Below, piece by piece: positions 21,871 to 33,850 of a DNA stretch of 64,000 nt. Source of the DNA: Apirhabdus apintestini (GTDB taxonomy: Bacteria > Pseudomonadota > Gammaproteobacteria > Enterobacterales > Enterobacteriaceae); assembly GCA_033977085.1 (NCBI GenBank), contig CP138906.1, positions 1,550,001 through 1,614,000 of the forward strand, given 5' to 3'. Positions within the stretch are counted from its first letter, which is position 1. Each line of letters opens with the position of its first letter. Both the position numbers and the translations under genes were made by a program. Below the pieces are notes generated by a model. It was not told the origin of the DNA and made no database searches. It worked only from the letters and a program-made list of their open reading frames with translations.

Positions 21871-22484
21871 ATGGCGCAGCTCTATTTTTACTACTCTGCA
21901 ATGAATGCGGGAAATCAACCGCATTACTTCAGTCATCATACAACTATCAGGAACGCGGAATGCGTACTTTGGTATACACCGCCGAAATAGATAATCGTTT
22001 TGGCGCAGGCAAAGTGAGTTCCCGTATTGGACTTTCTTTGCCTGCCAGGTTGTATAATCCACAGACACCGTTACTGGAAGATATAAAAACAATACACGAT
22101 CAAGAAACTATTCATTGCGTATTGGTAGATGAGAGCCAGTTTTTGACGCGTCAGCAGGTATACGACCTTTCTGAAGTCGTCGATAAACTGGATATTCCCG
22201 TTTTATGCTATGGGCTGCGTACAGACTTTCGTGGAGAACTCTTTACCGGCAGTCAATATCTTTTGGCATGGTCTGATAAGTTGGTTGAATTAAAAACAGT
22301 TTGTTTCTGTGGGCGCAAGGCCGGAATGGTGCTGCGATTGAATCAGGACGGGAAACCTTATGAACAAGGAGAACAAGTGGTTATTGGCGGTAATGAGCGT
22401 TATGTTTCAGTATGCCGTAAACATTATAAAGATGCGCTGAATCAGGGTTCCTTAAAAGATATTCAGGCATCGGCTCGGGGGTGA
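21871..22484 (+). CDS. tdk: thymidine kinase Tdk (one frame break in the P-loop)
   Basis: Phosphorylates thymidine with ATP in pyrimidine salvage. It starts MAQLYFYYSAMNAGKST once the break is mended. It has VDESQFL with the active-site Glu, the lasso region and zinc cysteines in CFCGRKA and the later CRKHY. Length matches the 205-aa enterobacterial enzyme. The break is a single missing base in GGGAAA at 21909-21914, inside the ATP-binding loop; taken literally it would abolish activity, but the rest is fully conserved. Confidence 0.92.
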
Positions 22485-23975
22485 TTCTATGGCTGCCTCT
22501 ATTTTGCACTGGATTTTGCCCTATCGGGAGAGTTAATTGCGTAAAGCGCTGTTTCCCACATTAACAGCGCTGATAATGTCTAAATCCAACAAAGAACGAA
22601 TAACTCTTCATTATAGTGATGAAAAATAATGCTTCTTTCCTGAGTCCTGAATAAGTTTCTATTATCTGTTTTTGTCATCAACGGAAGATGTGATGTATGA
22701 CGGAGCCGCGCGATTAATAAAATGGCGAATAGTTGATTCAGTCGGGATGTCCGGTTTAAGTATCATCATAGAACCTTATAACAAGTATGGTTATAAGGCG
22801 CTAAGGGAAGCATCAGTACAGGCTTGAAGCCGATATAGATTAATAGTTTCATCAGGAAAGATAAAACCAGTGTCATGGAAAATATGAATAACTGATGAGA
22901 ATTATAATTTAATGAGTTTTTAATTTGTTGGTTTTTGACTCTGACTGGTAATTCGCTTTCCCTTTCAGGCTTTCTGCCGCCAGACCAGTGTCGGTTGCGA
23001 TACGCGCAGCTTTGCGAACCGCAGTTTATGGCATAACGCGATTATCTTTATTACGGTGGCTTAGCGAGCGGTACAGGGCTGTTACGACGTATTTTGATGC
23101 ACGGGGTTCAGCGAGCGCCTGCTGCTATGAGAACTGACCTGTCAGACGGCATGCCATAAAAAGTTTCAGGGGCAGGGTGAGGGCCATAGCCGGCTTACAT
23201 CAAAAGAGCATACCAAGTAGGGCTCCAATGAAAAAGCGGCTAACACCACGCCCATTATTCAGCCAACTTTCGCGTTAACGCACGCTATCGTGCTTTACGG
23301 GTTCTTTCTACCAAAGCCGTCTTTCATATCGAGTTATAAGGCTGTGCCTAAATGTTTAAAAAGAGATATTGGACGTTTTGCCCGCTCGCGTTCTAAAAGT
23401 AGATCAGCAGCAAAATCTATTGATAGTCAGCCATTTCTGAAGATAGTGATTTCTCGTAGAGGTTCAAAATCGCCTCCTGTCAACGTTGCGCTAATTTTGT
23501 TCCAGAGCCGCATATTAAAATATCGTGAGTGGCATCGGGCGTTACTCTATAAAAGGAATCGGAGAGCGGGGAATCACCGGGCCTTCAACGCGTAAATTTC
23601 CGTTAATGGTAAAACCTGCTTTTATAGAGGAGGCGCCGATTGCGGCAGGTAACCGCTCACGGCGCGTAAATGATTAGCGATATTTCCATGGGGTGCCCGG
23701 CGTTTAGATTTAACGGCTCAACTTTGGCACCGCTTACTCAAAACCCCGGGTCGTCGCTAAACGTTTCACGAAGTGGTGTTCAGGAGCTCAATACAAGCTT
23801 CTGGGGGACCAGCGCTCCGGGAAGTGGCAATATCCTGTGTGCAGGGAAGCTTTAGGTTCTGGCTATAGTGATTTTTTCTTCGCTATTAGAATAACAAAAT
23901 GAATTTTAGTATCGCCAGGCAGTATCCGAGCGGGCAGGTCATTACGCTTACGGGATAGGTTTTATAAAAAGGAAT
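22485..23975. other. 1.5-kb stretch with no intact gene between tdk and adhE
   Basis: Neither strand holds a frame I can assign. Short frames at 23290-23595 (plus) and 23670-23855 (plus) have no recognisable motif and poor start signals. An inverted repeat GCGCTGT/ACAGCGC near 22546-22572 follows tdk and may be a weak terminator. In E. coli the same interval carries an IS remnant and ychG, so this looks like a habitual site of gene gain and loss. I read it as decayed DNA. Confidence 0.5.
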
Positions 23976-24003
23976 AAAAAGGCCACCTCCTCGGGAGGTG
24001 GCC
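23976..24003 (-). terminator. adhE terminator
   Basis: A 10-bp stem GGCCACCTCC/GGAGGTGGCC with a 3-base loop is followed on the minus strand by T5. It lies 12 bp after the adhE stop and is a very stable intrinsic terminator. Confidence 0.92.
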
Positions 24004-24014
24004 TCAGCCGAGGT

Positions 24015-26703
24015 TTAGTTTATCTTATTAAGCTGTTTTTTACTCTTTTTGTCCGCTTTGGCAGGCGCAGCCACGGGCCTGGAGGCTGTGTCGATGCCTT
24101 CGTTATATTCACGGCCGTAGTAGGTATCGAGTAAGATTTGCTTCAGTTCAGCGATTAGCGGATAACGCGGGTTAGCCCCGGTGCACTGATCGTCAAACGC
24201 ATCTTCCGACAGTTTATCTACCTGCGCCAGGAAATCGGCTTCCTGAACGCCAGCTTCGCGAATTGATTTCGGGATCCCCAGATCTGCTTTAAGGGCATCC
24301 AGCCACGCCAGCAATTTCTCGATTTTAGCGGCGGTGCGATCGCCTGGTGCGCCTAAACCGAGGTGGTCGGCAATTTCAGCGTAACGACGACGCGCCTGCG
24401 GGCGATCGTACTGACTGAATGCGGTCTGCTTAGTCGGATTGTCATTTGCGTTATAGCGGATGACATTACAGATAAGCAGCGCGTTTGCCAGACCGTGAGG
24501 AATATGGAACTGAGAGCCTAGTTTATGGGCCATAGAATGGCATACGCCCAGGAAGGCGTTTGCGAAGGCAATGCCGGCAATGGTTGCTGCGCTGTGTACG
24601 CGTTCACGGGCTACCGGGTTTTTCGCACCTTCGTGATAAGAAGCCGGCAAATATTCTTTCAGCAATTTCAGCGCCTGCAGTGCCTGACCGTCAGAAAATT
24701 CTGAGGCCAATACAGAGACATAGGCTTCAAGCGCATGGGTTACCGCGTCCAGTCCGCCGAAGGCGCACAGGGATTTTGGCATATCCATCACCAGATTAGC
24801 GTCAACAATCGCCATATCGGGAGTCAGTGCATAATCCGCCAGCGGATATTTTTGGCCGGTGGTATCGTCGGTAACAACGGCAAACGGAGTCACCTCTGAG
24901 CCCGTTCCGGATGTCGTTGTTACTGCGATCATCTTGGCTTTTACGCCCATTTTCGGGAATTTATAGATACGTTTGCGAATATCCATAAAGCGCAGAGCCA
25001 GTTCTTCGAAATGGGTTTCCGGGTGCTCATACATTACCCACATGATTTTCGCAGCATCCATCGGGGAGCCGCCGCCCAGCGCGATAATGACGTCTGGCTT
25101 GAAGGAGTTCGCCAGCTCGGCCCCTTTACGCACCACGCTCAGCGTAGGATCGGCTTCAACCTCAAAGAATACTTCCGTTTCCACGCCCGCGGCTTTCAGC
25201 ACGGAAGTGATTTGATCGGCATAGCCATTATTAAATAAGAAGCGGTCAGTCACAATCATTGCACGTTTATGGCCGTCGGAAACGACCTCATCCAGCGCAA
25301 TGGGTAAGGACCCGCGACGGAAGTAGATAGATTTAGGAAGTTTATGCCACAGCATATTCTCTGCTCGCTTAGCCACGGTTTTCTTATTGATAAGATGTTT
25401 CGGCCCGACGTTTTCGGAAATAGAGTTGCCGCCCCATGAACCGCAGCCCAGCGTTAAAGATGGCGCCAGTTTGAAGTTATACAAGTCGCCTATCCCGCCC
25501 TGGGAAGCCGGGGTATTAATCAAAATACGCGCCGTTTTCATCTTATCGCCGAAATAGGTAATGCGGGACTGCTGGTTATCCTGATCGGTATACAGGCAAG
25601 ATGTGTGACCAATGCCCCCATCGCAACCAGTTTTTCGGCTTTATCAACTGCATCTTCAAAATCTTTAGCGCGGTACATAGCGAGCGTAGGCGACAGTTTT
25701 TCATGTGCAAAAGGCTCGCTGTCATCCACCAGTTTAACTTCGCCAATCAAAATTTTCGTGCTGGCCGGTACATTAATACCTGCCATTTCGGCAATTTTAA
25801 CCGCCGGTTGGCCGACAATGGCTGCGTTTAACGCGCCGTTTTTCAGGATGATGTCCTGCACGGTCTTTAACTCTTTACCCTGCAGCAGATAGCCACCGTG
25901 TGTGGCAAAACGCTCGCGCACCGCATCGTAGACTGAGTCAACGACAACCACGGATTGTTCTGAGGCACAGATAACACCGTTATCAAACGTTTTAGACATC
26001 AAAATAGAGGCCACGGCGCGCTTAATGTCGGCGCTCTCATCGATAACGACCGGGGTATTTCCGGCGCCAACGCCGATGGCCGGTTTACCTGAACTGTAAG
26101 CCGCTTTTACCATTCCCGGGCCGCCGGTTGCCAGAATAAGATTGATATCCGGGTGGTGCATCAGAGCATTAGACAGTTCTACAGAAGGCTCATCTATCCA
26201 GCCGATAATGTCTTTTGGCGCGCCCGCGGCGATGGCGGCCTGCAGTACGATATCCGCCGCTTTATTCGTGGCATTTTTAGCGCGCGGGTGCGGGGAGAAA
26301 ATAATGCCATTACGGGTTTTAAGGCTAATAAGAGATTTAAATATCGCCGTAGAGGTCGGGTTGGTTGTCGGAACGATGCCGCAGATAATACCGGTTGGTT
26401 CGGCGATAGTGATGGTACCGAAAGTTTCATCTTCATCCAGAATGCCGCAGGTTTTCTCATCCTTATAGGCGTTATAGATATATTCGGACGCAAAGTGGTT
26501 TTTAATCACTTTATCTTCCACAATCCCCATGCCCGACTCGGCAACGGCCATTTTCGCCAGCGGTATGCGCGCGTCTGCTGCAGCCAGCGCTGCAGCGCGG
26601 AAAATTTTATCAACTTGTTCCTGAGTGAAGTTGGCGTATTCACGCTGGGCTTTTTGACGCGCTCAACCAGAGCGTTCAGTTCAGCGATGTTTGTAACGGC
26701 CAT
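24015..26703 (-). CDS. adhE: bifunctional aldehyde-alcohol dehydrogenase AdhE (two frame breaks)
   Basis: Converts acetyl-CoA to acetaldehyde and then ethanol during fermentation, forming spirosomes. The N-terminal CoA-acylating aldehyde dehydrogenase has the catalytic Cys in NGVICASEQS. The C-terminal iron-dependent alcohol dehydrogenase has ALGGGSPMDAAKIMW and the metal-binding HSMAHKLGSQFHIPHG. Total length matches the roughly 890-aa family. Breaks are at T5 26651-26655 (VKKAQREY when mended) and C5 25615-25619 (MGGIGHTS when mended), each one base short. The start at 26703 follows AGGAGAG. Confidence 0.95.
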
Positions 26704-27135
26704 AATACTCTCCTGATGAATGTTAAACTCTTTTACTAAATCAGCTGCCACTACCTAGAGTATAGCCATCGATTCTGCCGGGGCAGGCGATGGCGGGCGC
26801 CAATTAATTTACTAAAAGAGCCTTATCGGCCTCTTTTTTACCGAAGTCAGAGTTTTTGCTGCTGTCGATAAGGTTACTCACTTGTGAGTAATTGTTTTGT
26901 GATGCACTTCAAATATACGCGATGCTGACACCATTCAGCAAGGCTTTTTGTTTATTTTTTGCACTAAGTGCACGCATTAAGTGGTATTCATCAGGAGTGA
27001 GGGGCTGTGACATCTGAAGAGAATAATTGGTCGTAATCCGCTTTTTCCCAGAGATAAAATAGAGAAAGGAAATGACATAAGCCCTTTTTTCAATTACATT
27101 GTGCGTGTTTCACCATTTATTCGGAGCGTCGAACG
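26704..27135. promoter_or_regulatory. adhE/ychE divergent intergenic region
   Basis: About 430 bp of non-coding, AT-rich DNA. adhE is read leftward with AGGAGAG as its ribosome site near 26711, and ychE is read rightward. I cannot assign Cra, Fis or RpoS sites known from E. coli adhE with confidence. Confidence 0.4.
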
Positions 27136-27770
27136 GTGTTCGATATAGCGACCTATTTTAAGTTTTTCATTGGGCTTTTTGCGCTGGTAAATCCGGTGGG
27201 TATCATCCCGGTTTTTATCAGTATGACCAGCTACCAAAGCGCGCAGGCCCGGCATCGCACCAATCTAACCGCTAACCTCTCTGTTGCTATTATTCTCTGG
27301 AGTTCGCTATTTCTGGGGGATGCTATATTGCAGTTGTTCGGCATTTCTATTGACTCTTTTCGCATAGCAGGGGGATTTTGGTGGTGTCGATTGCCATGTC
27401 GATGATCAGTGGCAAAATGGGAGAGGACAAACAAAACAATCAGGAAAAATCAGAAACGGCTATCCGCGAAAACGTTGGCGTGGTTCCTTTAGCTTTGCCG
27501 CTAATGGCGGGGCCGGGCGCTATCAGTTCAACCATCGTTTGGGGAACGCGATATCATAACTGGCCTCATTTGCTAGGTTTTGCGACTGCAATCGCAGTCT
27601 TCGCAGCGTGTTGCTGGCTGCTATTTCGCATAGCGCCATGGCTGGTACGCCTTCTCGGTCAGACCGGCATTAATGTCGTAACGCGCATTATGGGTCTTTT
27701 ACTTATGGCTTTGGGCATCGAGTTTATTGTCACTGGAATAAAAGGTATTTTTCCAGGGTTGCTCAGTTAA
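27136..27770 (+). CDS. ychE: MarC-family inner-membrane protein YchE (one frame break)
   Basis: UPF0056/MarC integral membrane protein of unknown function, about 212 aa with six predicted membrane segments. Hallmarks are ALVNPVGIIPVFISMTS near the start and ALPLMAGPGAISSTIV mid-protein, with the C-terminus GIEFIVTGIKGIFPGLL as in E. coli. The frame is lost at the G5 run 27370-27374; one more G gives GGILVVSIAMSMISGK. The start codon used here is GTG at 27136. It precedes oppA in the same orientation, as in E. coli. Confidence 0.9.
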
Positions 27771-28323
27771 CGAATATGCGGCGATGTGGCCGCCCAGCCA
27801 TTTTTGCTCAGAAAAGATTGTCCAAAATTAGGTTTTTATAATCTTCCTTTTTTAACGCCCGTCACCAGCATATTCTCCGCATAAATCGGTCAGCCATTAG
27901 ATCGGATATCTGCAAAAAAGTATTTGTTAAATTTATTGTGTTGTTTTCACTCTTCTTGTTTGTAAATCATTGTCAATTTTAGGTTTCATTGTATTAATTT
28001 TTATGGTTAATTTCTAGGTGATGGCTTTACGGTTTGCTGAAAAAGCTGATTATGGGGAAATAATTAACAAAATTGAAAAATAGATTGGCGTGTTTACGAT
28101 GCTTTTGGTAGCTTCCGATAAAGATGCTTTTGTATTTTAGGCTAACAATTTTCCATGTAGCAAAATTAAAAACCTATTCATGCGTAACTTTAAGAGATAA
28201 ATGTTGCGATGGGTAGGGCCATCGGCTGGCTATACATTTTCATCTGGCGCTGAAAATAAAAATGTATACAAACACAACTAGCTCGTTAATCGTGAAAATA
28301 ATAATGAATGGAGCATCTATATC
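27771..28323. promoter_or_regulatory. long oppA leader region
   Basis: About 550 bp of AT-rich non-coding DNA upstream of oppA. In relatives oppA has a long 5' region controlled by Lrp and by the GcvB sRNA near the ribosome site. Here the Shine-Dalgarno is GGAGC shortly before ATG 28324. I see no coding frame and no clear terminator for ychE. Confidence 0.45.
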
Positions 28324-29954
28324 ATGAAGTTTATTACTAACATCACTCCCGTTGCCGCCGTTCTGTTAAGCGTCGCGCAGTTTAGCGCCCAGTCTCAGGC
28401 CGCAGAGATCCCTGCAGGCACTGCCCTGGCGCAAAAGCAAACGCTGGTTCGTAATAACGGCTCCGAAGTGCAATCTCTCGATCCGCATAAAATTGAGGGC
28501 GTGCCTGAGTCTAATATCAGCCGGGATTTATTTGAAGGGCTGATAATCTCGGATACGCAAGGCCATCCCATCCCCGGGGTTGCTCAGAAGTGGGAGAATG
28601 ACGGCTTTAAAGTTTGGACATTCCATCTACGCCCTGAGGCAAAATGGTCAAACGGCGAGCCCGTCACTGCCCAGGATTTTGTATACGCCTGGCAGCGTTT
28701 AGCCGACCCCGCAACCGCATCGCCTTATGCGAGCTACCTGCAATATGGGCACATTGAGAACGTTGATGCGGTAATTGCCGGAAAAATGAAGCCCTCAACG
28801 CTGGGCGTTAAAGCGCTGGATGCGCATACGCTTAAGGTGACGCTCAGCGAGCCGGTGCCTTATTTCTATAAATTACTGATCCATCCTTCCATGTCGCCAG
28901 TGCTAAAATTGGCGATTGAAAAATTCGGTGAAAAATGGACGCAGCCTGCCAATATCATCACTAATGGCGCCTATACCCTGAAAGATTGGGTTGTGAACGA
29001 ACGGATTGTGCTGACCCGTAGCCCAGCTTACTGGGATAACGCACGCACGGTAATTGAACAGGTTACGTGGCTGCCTATTGCTTCGGAAGTTACCGATGTT
29101 AACCGCTATCGCAGCGGCGAAATTGATGTTACCAACAATTATTTGCCGGTCGAAATGTTCCAGATGTTGAAAAAAACGCTGCCTAAGGAGCTGCGCGTTA
29201 CTCCCTATATGTGTTCGTATTATTTTGAGATTAATAATAAGAAGCCGCCGTTTAATGATGTGCGGGTGCGTACGGCACTCAAGTTAGGGCTTGATCGCGA
29301 CATTATCGTGAATAAAGTTAAAAATCAGGGTGACTTGCCCGCCTATGGCTATACGCCACCTTACGCAGACGGTGCGAAATGGACCGTGCCGGAATGGTTT
29401 AACTGGAGCCAGCAGAAACGTAATGAAGAAGGGCGCAAACTGCTGAGTGCCGCAGGGTTCGATAAGGTAAAACCGCTTACCGTTCATCTGCTATATAACA
29501 CGTCCGATCTGCATAAAAAATGGCCATCGCTACCGCGGCTATCTGGAAGAAAAATCTGGGCATCGACGTAAAACTAGTCAATCAGGAATGGAAAACATTT
29601 TTGGATACCCGGCATCAGGGGAATTTTGACGTTGCGCGTGCTGGGTGGTGCGCGGATTACAACGAGCCTTCTTCATTTTTGAACACCATGCTGTCAGATA
29701 GCTCGAATAATACAGCGCATTATGCCAGTAAGGCGTTTGATACACTGCTGACTAAAACGCTTCAGACCACTGACGATGGTGAACGCACCGCGTTATATAA
29801 TCAGGCCGAGCAGCAATTGGATAAAGATTCAGCAATAGTGCCCGTTTACTATTACGTAAATACCCGGTTAGTTAAACCCTGGGTAGGGGGCTATACCGGT
29901 AAAGATGCATTAGATAATACTTATACCAAAGACATGTACATTATTAAGCATTAA
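28324..29954 (+). CDS. oppA: periplasmic oligopeptide-binding protein OppA (one frame break)
   Basis: SBP_bac_5 solute-binding protein delivering oligopeptides of about 2-5 residues to OppBCDF. A signal peptide (MKFITNITPVAAVLLSVAQ, cleavage near QSQA-A) precedes a conserved mature start LVRNNGSEVQSLDPHKIEG. Later segments GWCADYNEPSSFLN and PVYYYVNTRLVKPWVGGY match E. coli OppA; length is about 543 aa. One missing A at the A6 run 29515-29520 breaks the frame after LHKK. Confidence 0.95.
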
Positions 29955-30013
29955 TTAATAGCGGCCTGCGGGGTGATATTTTGCCGCGTAGGCCGCAATA
30001 AAAGGCGTAAGCA

Positions 30014-30933
30014 ATGTTGAAATTTATATTACGGCGCATACTTGAAGCCATTCCGACGCTCTTTATTTTGATTACTCTCTCATTTTTTATGATGCGCCTT
30101 GCGCCGGGAAGCCCTTTACCGGTGAGCGTAATTTACCACCTGAAGTGATGGCAAACATTGAGGCTAAGTATCATCTTAATGATCCCATTCTGACGCAGTA
30201 TGCCAGTTATCTGAAGCAACTGGCGCACGGTGATTTCGGCCCTTCTTTTAAATACAAAGACTATTCGGTAAATGATTTAGTCGGCGCAGCCTTTCCGGTG
30301 TCGGCGAAGCTGGGCTTTGCCGCATTTTTGGTGGCCGTGGTATTGGGAATAAGTGCAGGCACGCTGGCAGCGTTAAAACAAAATAGTCTATGGGATTATT
30401 TGGTCATGAGCTTTGCCATGACCGGTGTGGTTATTCCGGCGTTTGTCGTAGCGCCGCTATTAGTATTAATTTTTGCTATTACATTGGGCTGGCTACCGGG
30501 CGGAGGATGGAACGGCGGTGCGGCAAAATTCATGATACTGCCAACGATTGCACTGTCGCTGGCTTATATTGCCAGTATTGCGCGCATAATGCGTGGCTCC
30601 ATGATTGAAATATTACACTCACATTTTATTCGTACCGCCCGCGCAAAGGGGTTACCCGCATGGCGCATTATTTTGCGCCATGCGCTACGCCCAGCGCTGT
30701 TACCGGTACTGTCCTATATGGGGCCGGCGTTTGTCGGCATTATTACCGGTTCAATGGTGATTGAAACGATTTACGGTTTACCGGGGATTGGACAACTTTT
30801 TGTCAATGGGGCGCTGAATCGTGATTATTCGTTAGTTCTGAGTCTGACAATTTTGGTTGGGGCGCTGACGATTTTATTCAATGCGATTGTTGATGTGTTA
30901 TATGCACTGATCGATCCCAAAATTCGCTACTAA
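30014..30933 (+). CDS. oppB: oligopeptide permease subunit OppB (one frame break)
   Basis: Inner-membrane channel subunit of the Opp ABC importer, about 306 aa with six membrane segments. It starts MLKFILRRILEAIPTLF at ATG 30014, upstream of the break at 30112-30117 (one base short in CCCTTT; mending gives GSPFTGERNLPPEVM). The EAA motif that contacts the ATPases is visible in RTARAKGLPAWRIILRHALRPAL. It lies 59 bp after oppA and 16 bp before oppC, in operon order. Confidence 0.93.
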
Positions 30934-30949
30934 GTAAGGGCGTATCACT

Positions 30950-31856
30950 ATGAGATTGACGAATAATAACAGCGCCGCACTGGAACACTTAAATGAACGA
31001 CTGGACGTAGAGGGGCGCAGCCTATGGCAGGATGCGCGCCGGCGTTTCATACATAACCGCGCTGCGTTAATCAGCCTGGTGACGCTAATAGTGATTGCTG
31101 CCTTTGTGATTATCGCGCCATTTTTGTCGCCGTTTACCTATGACGATACCGACTGGATGATGATGTCGGCCGCGCCTGATAGTGCATCGGGCCACTATTT
31201 TGGTACGGACTCTTCGGGGCGCGATCTGCTGGTGCGCGTGGCTATCGGTGGGCGTATTTCACTGATGGTCGGAATTGCGGCCGCGCTGGTGGCTATTCTC
31301 CTTGGTACGCTGTATGGCGCACTTTCAGGTTATCTGGGGGGCGCATTGATGCGGTGATGATGCGCACGCTTGAAATTTTGAACGCATTTCCTTTTATGTT
31401 TTTTGTGATTTTGCTGGTGACATTCTTTGGTCAGAACATTTTCCTGATTTTTGTCGCTATCGGCGCGGTGTCCTGGCTGGATATGGCGCGCATCGTTCGT
31501 GGGCAAACGCTGAGTTTAAAAGGTAAGGAGTTTATTGAGGCGGCGCGGGTGAGCGGCGTTGCGACCCGAGGCATTGTGTTACGCCATATTGTGCCGAACG
31601 TATTGGGCGTAGTGGTGGTGTACGCCTCATTATTAGTGCCGGGGATGATCTTGTTTGAATCTTTTCTTAGCTTTCTCGGGTTAGGGACGCAGGAGCCGCT
31701 TAGTAGCTGGGGGCATTATTAAGCGATGGTGCAAACTCGATGGAAGTTTCCCCGTGGCTATTGCTGTTTCCGGCCGGCTTTCTGGTTGTCACACTTTTCT
31801 GTTTTAACTTTATTGGCGATGGCCTGCGCGATGCGCTGGACCCGAAAGACCGCTAA
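30950..31856 (+). CDS. oppC: oligopeptide permease subunit OppC (two frame breaks)
   Basis: Second membrane subunit of the Opp importer, about 302 aa. The N-terminal segment NRAALISLVTLIVIAAF and the EAA loop (EFIEAARVSGVATRGIVLRH) match E. coli OppC, and the C-terminus is FNFIGDGLRDALDPKDR. Frame is lost at the G6 run 31336-31341 (mended YLGGRIDAVMMRTLE) and at the G5 run 31709-31713 (mended SSWGALLSDGANSMEVS). Both are one base short. The stop is 12 bp before oppD. Confidence 0.93.
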
Positions 31857-31868
31857 AGGAGCGCGTAA

Positions 31869-32856
31869 ATGACAGGCAACAATAGCGGGAGCCCGCTTCT
31901 TGAGGTGACAGATTTAAGCGTTACATTCTCGACGCCGGATGGTGATGTGACGGCGGTTAACGATCTTAATTTTACGCTGCGAGCAGGGGAAACGCTGGGG
32001 ATTGTCGGTGAGTCCGGCTCCGGGAAATCCCAGACGGCGTTTGCGCTAATGGGGTTACTGGCGAATAACGGGCGTGCCGCAGGCTCGGCGCGCTTTAACG
32101 GTAAAGATATCCTGAATCTGCCGGAAAAAAGATGAATAAGATCCGGGCAGAGCAAATTGCCATGATTTTTCAGGACCCGATGACGTCGTTAAATCCCTAT
32201 ATGCGCATCGGCGATCAGCTTATTGAAGTGTTAATGCTACATAAAAAAATGAGCAAAACGCAGGCTTTTAGTGAAGCGGTACATATGCTTGATGCCGTAA
32301 AAATGCCGGAAGCGCGTAAGCGAATGCGCATGTTCCCACACGAGTTTTCCGGCGGAATGCGGCAGCGGGTGATGATTGCGATGGCGCTGCTTTGTCGCCC
32401 TAAACTATTAATTGCCGATGAGCCGACAACGGCGCTGGATGTCACGGTACAGGCGCAAATAATTAAGCTATTAAATGAGTTACAGAATGAGTTTAATACT
32501 GCAATCGTCATGATTACCCATGATTTGGGGGAATTGCCGGTATCTGCAATAAAGTGTTAGTCATGTACGCCGGGCGTACAATGGAATAAGGCAGCGCGCG
32601 CGATATTTTTTATCAGCCGACGCATCCCTATTCGCAGGGCCTGTTGAGCGCCATTCCACGTCTTGATAATGATGACGAGGCGCTGCTGACTATCCCAGGT
32701 AATCCGCCTAATCTGCTGCGCCTTCCTCAGGGCTGTCCTTTCCGGCCACGCTGTCCGTATGAAATGAACTGCTGCCAACAAACGCCGCCGCTGGAGGCAT
32801 TTGCCGCAGGGCGGTTACGCGCCTGCTTTCGGCCGCTGGAGGAATACGCATCATGA
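31869..32856 (+). pseudogene. oppD: oligopeptide permease ATPase OppD: two frame breaks and an in-frame stop
   Basis: ABC ATPase powering oligopeptide import. Walker A is GESGSGKSQT, the signature FSGGMRQR and Walker B LLIADEPT. The C-terminal peptide-transporter domain is NPPNLLRLPQGCPFRPRCPY. The A6 run 32125-32130 and G5 run 32527-32531 are each one base short. Distinctly, codon 32587-32589 is TAA where relatives have a Tyr codon (MEYG...), a substitution-type stop rather than an indel. If real, it would remove the last quarter of OppD. Sequence after it stays conserved, so decay, if any, is recent. Confidence 0.85.
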
Positions 32857-33850
32857 CCGCAGAGCGTAAAGTCTTACTGGAAGTTGCTGATTTAAAAGTT
32901 CACTTTCCTGTCAGCGACGGGCGCCGCTGGTTTTGGCAGCCGCTACCTACCCTTAAAGCCGTTGATGGCGTAACGCTGAGATTGTATGAGGGAGAAACGC
33001 TGGGGATTGTCGGTGAATCGGGCTGTGGAAAATCGACGCTCGCCAGGGCGCTAATTGGGTTGGTGAAAGCGACAAGCGGCCGGGTGGCCTGGCTTGGGCA
33101 GGAACTTATGCATCTGGACGCCCGGGCGTGGCGCGGAGTACGGCGCGATATACAAATGATTTTTCAGGATCCGCTGGCGTCGCTGGACCCCGAATGACCA
33201 TCGGCGATATTATTGCCGAACCGCTGCGGACTTATCATCCGCGCATGCCTCGCCGTGAGATAACGGAGCGCGTGAAAACGATGATGGCACGAGTTGGGCT
33301 GTTGCCCAACTTAATCAACCGCTATCCTCACGAGTTCTCCGGTGGGCAGTGCCAGCGTATTGGCATCGCACGAGCGCTAATCCTTGAGCCGAAGCTGGTT
33401 ATCTGCGATGAACCGGTTTCGGCGCTGGATGTGTCTATTCAGGCGCAGGTGGTGAATTTATTGCGTGAGTTGCAGCAGGAGATGGGGCTGTCGCTGATTT
33501 TTATCGCCCACGATCTGGCGGTGGTGAAACATATTTCCGATCGCGTTCTGGTGATGTATTTAGGTCATGCCGTAGAGCTTGGGACTTACGACGAAGTTTA
33601 TCAACGTCCGCTGCATCCCTACACCCAGGCGCTGATGTCGGCCGTTCCCGTTCCCGACCCTGATATTGAGCGAGATAAACGCATTGCGCTACTGGAAGGT
33701 GAATTACCGTCACCGATCCATCCGCCATCCGGCTGTGTTTTTCGCACCCGCTGTCCCCAGGCCGGCGTAGAGTGCGCGCAAACCGCGCCGCTGCTGGAAG
33801 GGAGCTTTCAGCATGCCGTCTCCTGCCTGAAGGTGGACCCGTTATCGTGA
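32853..33850 (+). CDS. oppF: oligopeptide permease ATPase OppF (one frame break)
   Basis: Second ABC ATPase of Opp, about 333 aa. Walker A is GESGCGKSTLA, signature FSGGQCQR, Walker B LVICDEPVSALD. The C-terminal oligopeptide-transporter domain with CVFRTRCPQAG is shared by OppD/F and DppD/F. It starts at ATG 32853, overlapping the oppD stop by ATGA. The C4 run 33188-33191 is one base short; mending gives LDPRMTIGDIIAEPL. Last gene of the operon. Confidence 0.94.

Noticed and set aside
23670..23855. 61-codon frame with SGVQELNTSFWGTSAPGSG in the tdk-adhE gap
   Set aside because: Suggestive Ser/Gly-rich text but no start signal, family or continuation in neighbouring frames.
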